A DNA stretch of 61,181 nt from a virus, in the IMG/VR virus record IMGVR_UViG_3300035698_020078, positions 1-61,181 of that record. The stretch is one strand, 5' to 3'. This document shows positions 23,874 through 31,663 of the stretch, in pieces. Position 1 is the first letter of the stretch; every line of letters begins with the position of its first letter. The position numbers were made by a program, and so were the translations under genes. The notes under the pieces were generated by a model. That model saw only the letters and a list, made by a program, of their open reading frames with translations, ran no database searches and was not told where the DNA came from.

Positions 23874-24818
23874 TTACCTGGCTCCATATTGTCTATACCA
23901 ATTAATAGTTTTTGTCAATAGATCGTCAATACTAGTCCGTGCCTGCCATCGCAACACATTCTTGGCTCGTGTTACGTCCATGCAGCGGCGAGGTTGACCA
24001 TCGGGTTTAGAGTTGTCCCAAATAATTTCAGAACTATACCCGCCAATCTTCTTGATCTTTTTAGCAAGATCGCGAATCGTAATTTCTTGCCCAGTGCCCA
24101 GATTGATTGGCTCGGACCCCGTGTTCTTTTCTAAAGCAATAGCAATAGCTTTAGCACAATCTCCAGCGTAAAGAAACTCTCGCGATGCAGAGCCAGTTCC
24201 CCACAACGTTACGGGCAGGACGCCATCCTTTACGTCCTCAAACTTATGAATCAAGGCCGGGATCACATGACTGCTATAGAGATCAAAGTTATCAAACTCG
24301 CCAGCCATATTGACGGGCACTAGATTGGTTACGTCCATTCCATATTGCTGAGAATAGGCTTTGCCCATTTCCATGATTGTCTTTTTGGCAATACCGTATG
24401 GAGCATTAGTCTCTTCTGGGTATCCGTTCCAAATGTCTTCTTCTTTAAATGGAATAGAAGCGAACTTGGGGTATGCACAAACGGTGCCGAGATTCACGAC
24501 TTTTTTAACGCCCGCTTGCCTCGCTGCTTCCAAGACATTAATACCCATCTGGAGATTTTCGTAGATGAAACGGCCCGGATTATCTTTATTGATTCCAATG
24601 CCTCCACAAGTGGCAGCAAGATGCACTACAGCGTCAATTTTGTGATCATTTAAAAAATACTCAAGATGCTCTAGTCCATCGGACATGCTAGAGCCATCAA
24701 GTAGATTAAGAACCGTAGAAGATGGATCCAATACGTCGTGTCCTAAGTTCTGTAGTTCTTTAACTACGTGTTTGCCCAGAAAACCTGATCCACCCGTTAC
24801 TAATATTCTCATTTCCAT
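23874..24818 (-). CDS. fcl: GDP-L-fucose synthase
   Basis: The 314-residue protein is an extended SDR with GGSGFLG (9-15), GTVCAYPKFA (111-120) and Y141-xxx-K145, closely following the GDP-fucose synthase pattern. It performs the 3,5-epimerisation and 4-reduction that turn the Gmd product into GDP-L-fucose. ATG at 24818 or ATG at 24812 (ATGA overlap with the previous stop) are both possible starts. With gmd it forms the complete two-step pathway. Confidence 0.92.
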   Translation of the reverse strand: MEMRILVTGGSGFLGKHVVKELQNLGHDVLDPSSTVLNLLDGSSMSDGLEHLEYFLNDHKIDAVVHLAATCGGIGINKDNPGRFIYENLQMGINVLEAARQAGVKKVVNLGTVCAYPKFASIPFKEEDIWNGYPEETNAPYGIAKKTIMEMGKAYSQQYGMDVTNLVPVNMAGEFDNFDLYSSHVIPALIHKFEDVKDGVLPVTLWGTGSASREFLYAGDCAKAIAIALEKNTGSEPINLGTGQEITIRDLAKKIKKIGGYSSEIIWDNSKPDGQPRRCMDVTRAKNVLRWQARTSIDDLLTKTINWYRQYGAR

Positions 24819-25900
24819 AATACATAAAAAAAGCGATCCGGACTAAGGGGGCCAGAAATAAGTTTAGCTTTCATTCCGAGTTCTTTAAAAATAGCTTCAT
24901 AATATTTACGAGTGTTAATGCCTAAAACAGTCCCTCGATTAATGGCTTGATACTGATCTTTCATGCGTACTTCTAAAATCATAGCCTTCTTGTTCTTTGC
25001 TACTTTATGTAGAAAAATGGCAGGGTCTTCCATATGATGAAGAATCGACAAACCCATGGCAAAATCATAAGGACTGTAGTCTACTTCACCCCAGGGTGAA
25101 GAAAAGAAATCTACATCGATACGTTTGTGCTTTGCACGCATTATCAAGCCGCGAACGATACGTCCTAGCTCTAAATCCACACCAGTCATTTTGTTCGCAA
25201 GCTTGCCTGCTGCCCAAAACGAATATGCACCTTCGGCACAGCCAATGTCAATGCCATGTTCTAAATTCAGATTAAGGCTACGAACAAACCTAAGACATAG
25301 ATCCAAATGTTCTTTTTTATGATCATTTGCAAGACTATCAAAAGCTGCTTCTGAAAACCACACGCCCTTACTGTCTTCCGTTTGAGCGTCAGACCAAAAT
25401 GAACTACTGTAGTTAGAATTGTAATGCTTGCTATAATCAATAGGCAGGTCCATATGATATAAACAATAAACCTCGGCCTTGACCTTGCGTTCTAATTCTT
25501 CGCAACACACGAGCCTATGATGACCTTCAAAACAGTGAAGATCATTTAATTCAGGATCATTTAACAGAGGGTCAATTGGCTTGTTTGTATTTACAGTATA
25601 GTGATCCGTGACAACAATGGGAACCAATTGCCCATTTTCCTTAATTGACTCTCGCAGTGTGTCTCGATTATATTCGTCGCGGCTTTCGCCTCGAACGTCA
25701 GTAAGAAATGAAGTAGCATGAATATCTGCCGTATCTAATTCAGCGTTATACTTATTGTAAATAAGACAAACATGATTTGTGCCACTCGTACTCCCTGTGT
25801 CGGGATCATCAAAGAAAAACCATGGTCTATACAGGTCTCCAATCCCGCAGTGATTCGGATCGATTCGCTGATTACGGCGATTATCTTCTTTAATATTCAT
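24809..25900 (-). CDS. ParB-like domain fused to SAM methyltransferase
   Basis: Residues about 78-145 carry the ParB/sulfiredoxin-type pattern: NRDTLRESIKENGQLVPIVV, then FEGHHRLVCCEEL. Residues about 195-363 form a class I methyltransferase with motif I DIGCAEGAY (218-226), motif II GVDLE (240-244) and a late LSILHHMEDP motif IV/V. ParB-like domains of this kind bind CTP or NTP or act as nucleases or nucleotidyl enzymes; the methyl acceptor is unknown. The fusion lies in a sugar-nucleotide cassette with two more methyltransferases downstream in the genome text (upstream in transcription), so sugar or lipid methylation is possible. DNA modification is an alternative. Confidence 0.78.
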   Translation of the reverse strand: MNIKEDNRRNQRIDPNHCGIGDLYRPWFFFDDPDTGSTSGTNHVCLIYNKYNAELDTADIHATSFLTDVRGESRDEYNRDTLRESIKENGQLVPIVVTDHYTVNTNKPIDPLLNDPELNDLHCFEGHHRLVCCEELERKVKAEVYCLYHMDLPIDYSKHYNSNYSSSFWSDAQTEDSKGVWFSEAAFDSLANDHKKEHLDLCLRFVRSLNLNLEHGIDIGCAEGAYSFWAAGKLANKMTGVDLELGRIVRGLIMRAKHKRIDVDFFSSPWGEVDYSPYDFAMGLSILHHMEDPAIFLHKVAKNKKAMILEVRMKDQYQAINRGTVLGINTRKYYEAIFKELGMKAKLISGPLSPDRFFYVLWK

Positions 25901-26391
25901 CTTTTTTCTACCATCACCATGAATGAATAATTAAGGTCTCGCTCACTAATGAAAAATTTCGTTTGTCCAGAATCTTCAAGATAACATTTAATAATTTCAG
26001 GAGATAGCACATGCTTGTGTTGACGATTATGCCAAGGTCTCCAATAAACTTGCTCGAAATGTGGTAAGTATAAAAATAAAACTCCACCAGCCTTAATGTG
26101 CTCAAGCCACAAATCTAGTGTTTCAACCCAGTCGTCCAAATGTTCTAAACAGTGACTACTATAAATGTAATCAACTATTTCATCGGGAAGACTATTAGCA
26201 CTGTATGGCGTATTATCTTTAATGTCTATGCCAATAGAACCCGGTAGCATCCAGTCTGAATGCGAATAACCAATATCGTAACCTTTTCCCTTGCAAACTA
26301 ACTTTGCAAATGGAATCGCAAATTGAGAAGCGTTCCCCTCGGCTTGAAACATCGGATATTCTATCCCTTTGAAAACTATAGTGTCAATCAT
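25897..26391 (-). CDS. SAM-dependent methyltransferase (type 11-like)
   Basis: The 164-residue protein has a short motif I variant (GYDIGYSHSDW), an IGIDIKDN motif II and an IYSSHCLEHLDDW motif that is typical of type 11 methyltransferases. It is smaller than most family members and lacks extra domains. Four-base overlaps tie it to both neighbouring methyltransferase genes. Its place among glycosyltransferases suggests a sugar or glycolipid acceptor. Confidence 0.75.
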   Translation of the reverse strand: MIDTIVFKGIEYPMFQAEGNASQFAIPFAKLVCKGKGYDIGYSHSDWMLPGSIGIDIKDNTPYSANSLPDEIVDYIYSSHCLEHLDDWVETLDLWLEHIKAGGVLFLYLPHFEQVYWRPWHNRQHKHVLSPEIIKCYLEDSGQTKFFISERDLNYSFMVMVEKR

Positions 26392-26960
26392 TTTGGCCTT
26401 ACCACAATGTATCCTTCGTGGGCGTAGTCACGCACGATGGTATGGGTTTCTTGAAACAGGCGATAAATAAAGTCTATACCGTCACCGCCCATTGTTTTTC
26501 TATCTTTCCAATTGCCAGACGTAAATGGTCCATCTTCGTAAATGCGAAGATCATCAATCAAGAAACAATCCCTCGAAGTGTCTCTGCCCTCTTTAATAAT
26601 AACAAGTTCACGCTCCAATGGCAACCTCAAACTCATGTTTTTTTCATGGTCATAAGGTAGGCCGTGCATTTCGCCGGGAAAGTGTGCGTCTAGCCAAAAC
26701 ACAATAGGTTTGTCGTGTTTGTAGATAATTTTAGGTAGCACACTGTACGAAGGACCGCATAAAACCATAATACGTTCATCGTCTTCAAAACGTTTGGCGG
26801 CATTATTAGCACACGTAGGATCAATTTCAATAGAGTAAAGATGCTCAAAACCATGCTTCGCGGCATAACTTAATGAATCACCATTGGCTGTACCAGTCTC
26901 CACAAAAATGAAGTTTTCGAATAAATATTCTGACAAGTTAAAATGTTGTAATTGACCCAT
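26388..26960 (-). CDS. class I methyltransferase-like protein
   Basis: The 190-residue protein starts with a strand and glycine loop (FVETGTANGDSLSYA) followed by YSIEIDP, which fit motif I and the acidic end of strand 2 of SAM methyltransferases. FWLDAHFPGE would be the active-site strand 4. It resembles small methyltransferase-like proteins in phage and bacterial glycan clusters. The acceptor is unknown. Confidence 0.68.
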   Translation of the reverse strand: MGQLQHFNLSEYLFENFIFVETGTANGDSLSYAAKHGFEHLYSIEIDPTCANNAAKRFEDDERIMVLCGPSYSVLPKIIYKHDKPIVFWLDAHFPGEMHGLPYDHEKNMSLRLPLERELVIIKEGRDTSRDCFLIDDLRIYEDGPFTSGNWKDRKTMGGDGIDFIYRLFQETHTIVRDYAHEGYIVVRPK

Positions 26961-27646
26961 TATAGCTCCACGTAATTGATATTATCGAATTTAAATATGT
27001 TTTTAGGAACAGACATAAAAACCGTGGTATACGGCGTTAGCCCCATGTGTTCTAAGGCGGCAGCGGCAACAGCACCGCCACTCATGAGACACACGAATTC
27101 AGGACAGCTAGCCAGGCAGTCAATGTACTCAAAAATAGAACTTACTACATGCGTGGGATAACGGCCTTCTGCATATAAATCAGTGCCTATGTCATTGGCA
27201 AAAGCAATTTGTACTACATCACTGCGACCTTTAAGTTTTTTGTCAATGGCAGGCATAAGTTTGTCATCTTCATATGTGTCCGAAATGGCTGACAAATCTA
27301 GTACCACTTTGTTGCTTAAAGATGTAACGGTTTTGGGTCTATAGTAAATTTTAGGATACTTATTAAACACTTGACCAAAATGAGCTAATTCCCAATTCGA
27401 AACTACAGAAGTAGTAGTATTTTGAACAGACACAACACTTCCTACATTAGAAGGCTTGTCTATAAACCCCTTTACAAACGGATTTGTTCCCCATACCAAA
27501 TCTTTGATTTCTTGGTTACGATATATGCAGTCTTCATTTACAAATACATCATGACCACTAAGCGTCAAAATTTCCGGCAAAGTTGAAAACTGCAAGTGAT
27601 CTCCCAATCCGGACCAAGAATTACCTAAAACAGCCATGGGTTTCAT
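26960..27646 (-). CDS. glycosyltransferase-9-like protein (putative)
   Basis: The 228-residue protein opens with a SWSGLGDHLQFSTLPEIL stretch resembling the GLGD start of GT9-type heptosyltransferases and related glycan proteins. Near the end it has a CLMSGGAVAAAALEHMG segment that fits the nucleotide-sugar site in GT-B enzymes. It is shorter than complete GT9 enzymes, so it may be a reduced form or a relative with another job. Confidence 0.5.
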   Translation of the reverse strand: MKPMAVLGNSWSGLGDHLQFSTLPEILTLSGHDVFVNEDCIYRNQEIKDLVWGTNPFVKGFIDKPSNVGSVVSVQNTTTSVVSNWELAHFGQVFNKYPKIYYRPKTVTSLSNKVVLDLSAISDTYEDDKLMPAIDKKLKGRSDVVQIAFANDIGTDLYAEGRYPTHVVSSIFEYIDCLASCPEFVCLMSGGAVAAAALEHMGLTPYTTVFMSVPKNIFKFDNINYVEL

Positions 27647-28611
27647 AGGACACCCACTTCCTTAAAAATATTCTCAAACCTATGCTTCCACTGATGCTCT
27701 CGTAACATTCTCTCGTGTCCAGCTAAAGCAATAGCTTCTCGTTCTGCGTCATTTTCAATATAGTAGCGTGCCTTCTCAACAAGCTCGCCCGCGTTATTTG
27801 CAATGACTATTTCTTTATCGTTTTCAAAGTAGGTTTCTAAATCGTCCGCATGAGTACAAAGCTGAAAACTTCCTGTTTGCGGAATTTCAAAGTGACGCCC
27901 TTTAATCTGAGGCATAGTGCCGTGATGCCAAGAATTAGAAATATTGAGGCACATTTTGCTTTCGCTAAAAATCCTGACAACCTCAGAAAACTCTTTAATA
28001 TAGCCGTCCCAATTGGCATAGCCATCCCAATAACTTCCAAAGAGACGAATGTCAATGTTTGCCGCCATAAGGGCATCAATGATTTCTGCCCTCAAAAAAG
28101 ATCCGTCTGGCATACGTCCATGCTTTTGTCCGATAAAGGTTGCATCATACTTCTTATCAGCTTGACCACTAAGGTAGTTAGGAGACCCCGCCCACTGAGA
28201 ACGAATAACATTCATTCCTTGTTTCTCGTACCAATCAACAGTAGAAGAATGAGTTGTAACAAAGTGACTTACTCTATCTCTTCTGGGGGCAATCCAGTTT
28301 TGAAAACGCCACGATGCGTCGCAGTCCCATTGAATAACAGGAATGTCTTGTTTTAAGGCAAGCTTGGCTGCCACCTCTGGAAAATCTAAGCTTTCATTAA
28401 ATGCGACATGAAAGACTGCATCAAAATTACCGCTTAAAACGAGTTCGCTAGCCTCGGCATTGATATCTTCGCATTCGTCTGGATAAAGACAATGAACATC
28501 ATCAATAATCCCACAGTCTTTAATTCCCGCCTCTAGATTAAAGTGCTCGTAAGAAAACCCCTCTTCTTTTTTGCCGTAATTGTAAAGTAGTCCTACGTAA
28601 AGAATTCTCAT
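27643..28611 (-). CDS. glycosyltransferase, CgeB-like (GT-B)
   Basis: The 322-residue protein has an N-terminal Rossmann half and a C-terminal half with an IFSESKMCLNISNSW block, GRHFEIPQTGSF and the acidic C-terminal helix seen in CgeB/spore-maturation-type glycosyltransferases. The nucleotide sugar and acceptor are unknown. It is translationally coupled to its neighbours by four-base overlaps. Confidence 0.75.
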   Translation of the reverse strand: MRILYVGLLYNYGKKEEGFSYEHFNLEAGIKDCGIIDDVHCLYPDECEDINAEASELVLSGNFDAVFHVAFNESLDFPEVAAKLALKQDIPVIQWDCDASWRFQNWIAPRRDRVSHFVTTHSSTVDWYEKQGMNVIRSQWAGSPNYLSGQADKKYDATFIGQKHGRMPDGSFLRAEIIDALMAANIDIRLFGSYWDGYANWDGYIKEFSEVVRIFSESKMCLNISNSWHHGTMPQIKGRHFEIPQTGSFQLCTHADDLETYFENDKEIVIANNAGELVEKARYYIENDAEREAIALAGHERMLREHQWKHRFENIFKEVGVL

Positions 28612-29051
28612 CGGTTTTTGTTTCCTGTGTTCATTCTTTTTTTAATGATAGATGAACTGATGTCATCCGTGTAAACAACATAAACTAAGCTAATGTTTTG
28701 ATAGTCAAGCCATTTTTGATCAAACATCATTTGAGAATAATAGTCTTTTTTAGCCCAATCCGACCCCACGACAATAAAATCAGGATCAACTGAAAGAATG
28801 GTTGGTCTAGAGTCAATTCCATAGGTGTTTAATACAACTTCATCAACATATCTACAGGACAATAACACGCCTTTTCTTTCTTCGTAATTGCACGCCGGAA
28901 ACTTTCCCTTGCACGATTTAATAAATTCGTCACTATTAAGGGCAACAACAACCTTTCCATGACTACCAGCAATTTTTTTACATTGCCTTAAAAGCTGTAC
29001 ATGTCCAATATGAAATAAATCAAACGTTCCACCAGTATAGACAATATTCAT
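28608..29051 (-). CDS. cytidylyltransferase-like nucleotidyltransferase
   Basis: The 147-residue protein has the HxGH motif as HIGH (14-17) after GGTFDLF and the late ISSSIIKKR motif (about 129-137), both diagnostic of the glycerol-3-phosphate cytidylyltransferase/TagD-like family. It would join CTP to a phosphorylated alcohol or sugar to make a CDP-activated precursor. Its size fits the family. It implies that this cassette handles a CDP-linked unit as well as GDP-fucose. Confidence 0.9.
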   Translation of the reverse strand: MNIVYTGGTFDLFHIGHVQLLRQCKKIAGSHGKVVVALNSDEFIKSCKGKFPACNYEERKGVLLSCRYVDEVVLNTYGIDSRPTILSVDPDFIVVGSDWAKKDYYSQMMFDQKWLDYQNISLVYVVYTDDISSSIIKKRMNTGNKNR

Positions 29052-29695
29052 TTTGGCTTACAAATTTTGTATGGACTACCACTATCTAAGATGGCAATAT
29101 TATTGTTTTGCATATGCAGTCTAAAAAAGGTCTCCGCATGAAGGTACCCAAGCTGAGCATAAAGGGCATCAAAATGCTCAAAACATGAACTAAAAAGCTT
29201 CATTGTTTTTGCGGTAGAATATGCAAATTGATCTCCACTTGTACCTCTATGTTCAATGTACAGTACCTCATCAGATACGTCTTTAAAATTCACAAAGTCA
29301 TTAAAACAAAGGTCCGCTCTACAGTGAACAACAATATCGTAATCATTTTCACCATACAATGAATGCGACTTTTGTAAAGAATACGTAAAACTCAATAAGT
29401 TAAAAACTGGAGAATGAGCTTTTTTGTACTTAGATGTGTCAAAATTGACTTGTTCTTCAAATAAATAAGCCGATGGATTTGTCCACTCTAAAATTTTGTT
29501 ATCTTCTATTACTTGCCAGTTTCGATCTCTATCATCACCAAAACAGTGCGACTCTAAAGGATGAGATGTCCAAAAATGAAAAAACAAATCCGCATTATTG
29601 TTTTCTACGAGATATTTTTTAATCGTAGGCCAAGATAACTCAAAATTCCTTGGCTGACCATATAAACAAACCGCAACTCTTAAATTCTCTTTCAT
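29048..29695 (-). CDS. putative glycosyltransferase-like protein (215 aa)
   Basis: The protein starts with RVAVCLYGQPRNF and has an IVVHCRADLCF segment in the middle, a pattern shared by a group of small glycan-cluster proteins in phages and bacteria. The RAD block might act like a DxD metal site, but no GT family can be assigned. The DNA here (about 28600-30800) is visibly richer in A and T than in surrounding genes. Confidence 0.55.
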   Translation of the reverse strand: MKENLRVAVCLYGQPRNFELSWPTIKKYLVENNNADLFFHFWTSHPLESHCFGDDRDRNWQVIEDNKILEWTNPSAYLFEEQVNFDTSKYKKAHSPVFNLLSFTYSLQKSHSLYGENDYDIVVHCRADLCFNDFVNFKDVSDEVLYIEHRGTSGDQFAYSTAKTMKLFSSCFEHFDALYAQLGYLHAETFFRLHMQNNNIAILDSGSPYKICKPK

Positions 29696-30369
29696 TATCT
29701 TGCTACACTTGTTCCTAAGCTATAAATGTATAATCTTTCGGGCACCTTGGCAAAAATATAACCACCCCTCACCCCCTTCATCCAAAGGTCCCAATCTTCT
29801 TGTCCGAGATTCTCTGGAGAAGTATCGTAACCACCCAGTGCTCGTAGAGCACTGGACCTAATCATCATACTCCCGTGACACATAATATTTTCGTGCGGCA
29901 ACCTCTGAATGATCTCATGATGCTCACGATAATCATCAACGCTAAAACAGTTTGGATACATTTTTTCATCGATGAAATCCCAGGCGTTCGTGCTACAAAA
30001 ATCTACAGCGGGATGGTCAAGTAAGAAGTTTCTTTGAACCTCTAGTTTGCAATCTAAATACTGATCATCAGCATCAAGATAAGCAATCCAATCACCAGTG
30101 CAGTGTTGTAATCCAAAATTCTTGGCTGCCGCGAGACCTTCTTTCTTCGGACGCTTAAGAACGGTAGCCTTCATTTGATGACCAAGTTTTAATACGGAAT
30201 ACAAGACACCCTCGGTGTTGTTCCAGCATTCATCTAAGACTACAACTAATTCAAACTCACGAAAACTTTGATTACTCAATGACCTAATTGCCCTAGCTAA
30301 CAAGTGGTCGTTTTTATACGAAACACTATGAACACAAACTAAAACGCTGATTTTATCAGTTATTTTCAT
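29695..30369 (-). CDS. glycosyltransferase family 2
   Basis: The 224-residue protein has the GT-A start ISVLVCVHSV, a LAAAKNFGLQHCTGDWIAYLDADD stretch in which D99-A-D101 is the metal/nucleotide DxD site, and a late GQEDWDLW block that would provide the catalytic Asp (ED). It transfers a sugar from a nucleotide donor with inversion. It is a compact single-domain enzyme without membrane segments. Confidence 0.9.
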   Translation of the reverse strand: MKITDKISVLVCVHSVSYKNDHLLARAIRSLSNQSFREFELVVVLDECWNNTEGVLYSVLKLGHQMKATVLKRPKKEGLAAAKNFGLQHCTGDWIAYLDADDQYLDCKLEVQRNFLLDHPAVDFCSTNAWDFIDEKMYPNCFSVDDYREHHEIIQRLPHENIMCHGSMMIRSSALRALGGYDTSPENLGQEDWDLWMKGVRGGYIFAKVPERLYIYSLGTSVAR

Positions 30370-30806
30370 TCGTCACGCTCAGGCCCACATTCTAAAAATA
30401 TAGGGAGAAAATGCTTTGGAATCTTATCTAAATATGGTTTTTGCGGCCTCATCTTTCTTTTACGACAACAAAATAATAATAAGCCCCAATCGCTAGATGA
30501 ATGTTCTACAAAACTAACAGTACTATCTCGATCGTGAATCATCACTCCCTGAGCACCGTCACAAATGGATTTTTTCAATAAATCAATATCTTCTAAAGTA
30601 ATCTGTTCGGCATCTGCACATCCCCAAAAGAATAAGTCACTGCATGTGACATAAATTTCTAATGGATAATCACTATTGTCAGACTTCTTAAAAATAAAGT
30701 CTTCTTCAAGGTCGCACTCAAAGTAAGGACCAAACACTTCCCAACTGTCTGTTTTGATAGCCTTAAGAAATTCAGTGTAAAATGTTACTAAGTCAGCGTC
30801 TTTCAT
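30366..30806 (-). CDS. hypothetical protein (146 aa)
   Basis: ATG at 30806 is chosen because it forms an ATGA overlap with the upstream stop. An FFWGCADAEQIT segment and several cysteines (FCCRKRK) stand out. The protein is not recognised; it may assist the flanking glycosyltransferases. Confidence 0.6.
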   Translation of the reverse strand: MKDADLVTFYTEFLKAIKTDSWEVFGPYFECDLEEDFIFKKSDNSDYPLEIYVTCSDLFFWGCADAEQITLEDIDLLKKSICDGAQGVMIHDRDSTVSFVEHSSSDWGLLLFCCRKRKMRPQKPYLDKIPKHFLPIFLECGPERDE

Positions 30807-31663
30807 TTTATAATCTCCAGAATTGTTTCGCAACGATCTCGATACGTGTCATGCTTAAAAACAGCTTTCTGCTGCCTCTTGGCAATCATTGTCCACTCTC
30901 CATATTCCATCATGTAATGATAATGTTTAGCGATATCATCAATAGAGGAATAGCTTAAAATAGAAGAATCATAGGGAGAATTGTGTGATAAGTCGCTTTC
31001 TTGTTCTATGAGTACCGCCCCCGCAGCCCTGGCTTCGTAGTGACGCATATTTAAGAGGCCGCGACCAGCATCGGGATTTTGATTAATCACAAACTTGCAA
31101 TCCGAAAGTGCGTCGATATACTCTTCGCGAAATACGCCGCTAATCAATTTTGCCGGAACGCCTTTCATATTTAAACTGCGAATAAGCTGGCGACGATCTT
31201 CTCTGTCAGAACCAATCAGTGCAATATCAATTGGTTTATTTTCTTTCCAGCCTCTACCGTGAACCTCTGGATCACAAGCGTAAGGCAAATAATACCCATT
31301 GGAAAATCTTGCAACATTTAGAGGATTGGCAATAAACTGATGATCGAAATCAAAGTGATTGGCTAGGCCAGTTAGGTGGTCGGGATAATACGACGTATCG
31401 AAGAACCAACATACGCTAGTCTCACATTGATTTTTAAGCTCGAAATACTGATCGTCACCATCGTTGCATTCCACGTACACAAGAAGGTCGGCACTGTTTA
31501 CGTCCTGTAGCTCGGGCCTTCCTTCAACCCAACGATCTTCTTGATAGTATTTAGCATAAGGAATGACCTCGTGACCAAAGTCTCGAAAAGCCTTAACCGC
31601 CAAGTCGCCAGTTGCCCAATCCGGAGACTGAGAAATGCCGCGATAGCTAACTACAATTTTCAT
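30803..31663 (-). CDS. glycosyltransferase, GT-B (CgeB/GT1-like)
   Basis: The 286-residue protein has a Rossmann-type N-terminus and a C-terminal half with IALIGSDREDRRQLI, CKFVINQNPDAGRGLLNMRHYEARAAGAVLIEQ. That last region is the donor-binding site of GT-B enzymes of the CgeB group, with an E-x7-E-like arrangement. Its acceptor is unknown. Confidence 0.78.
   Translation of the reverse strand: MKIVVSYRGISQSPDWATGDLAVKAFRDFGHEVIPYAKYYQEDRWVEGRPELQDVNSADLLVYVECNDGDDQYFELKNQCETSVCWFFDTSYYPDHLTGLANHFDFDHQFIANPLNVARFSNGYYLPYACDPEVHGRGWKENKPIDIALIGSDREDRRQLIRSLNMKGVPAKLISGVFREEYIDALSDCKFVINQNPDAGRGLLNMRHYEARAAGAVLIEQESDLSHNSPYDSSILSYSSIDDIAKHYHYMMEYGEWTMIAKRQQKAVFKHDTYRDRCETILEIIK

Noticed and set aside
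23396-23997. Plus-strand open frames inside gmd and the gene next to it
   Set aside because: They lie opposite strongly conserved minus-strand coding regions, have no ribosome binding sites and resemble no protein.
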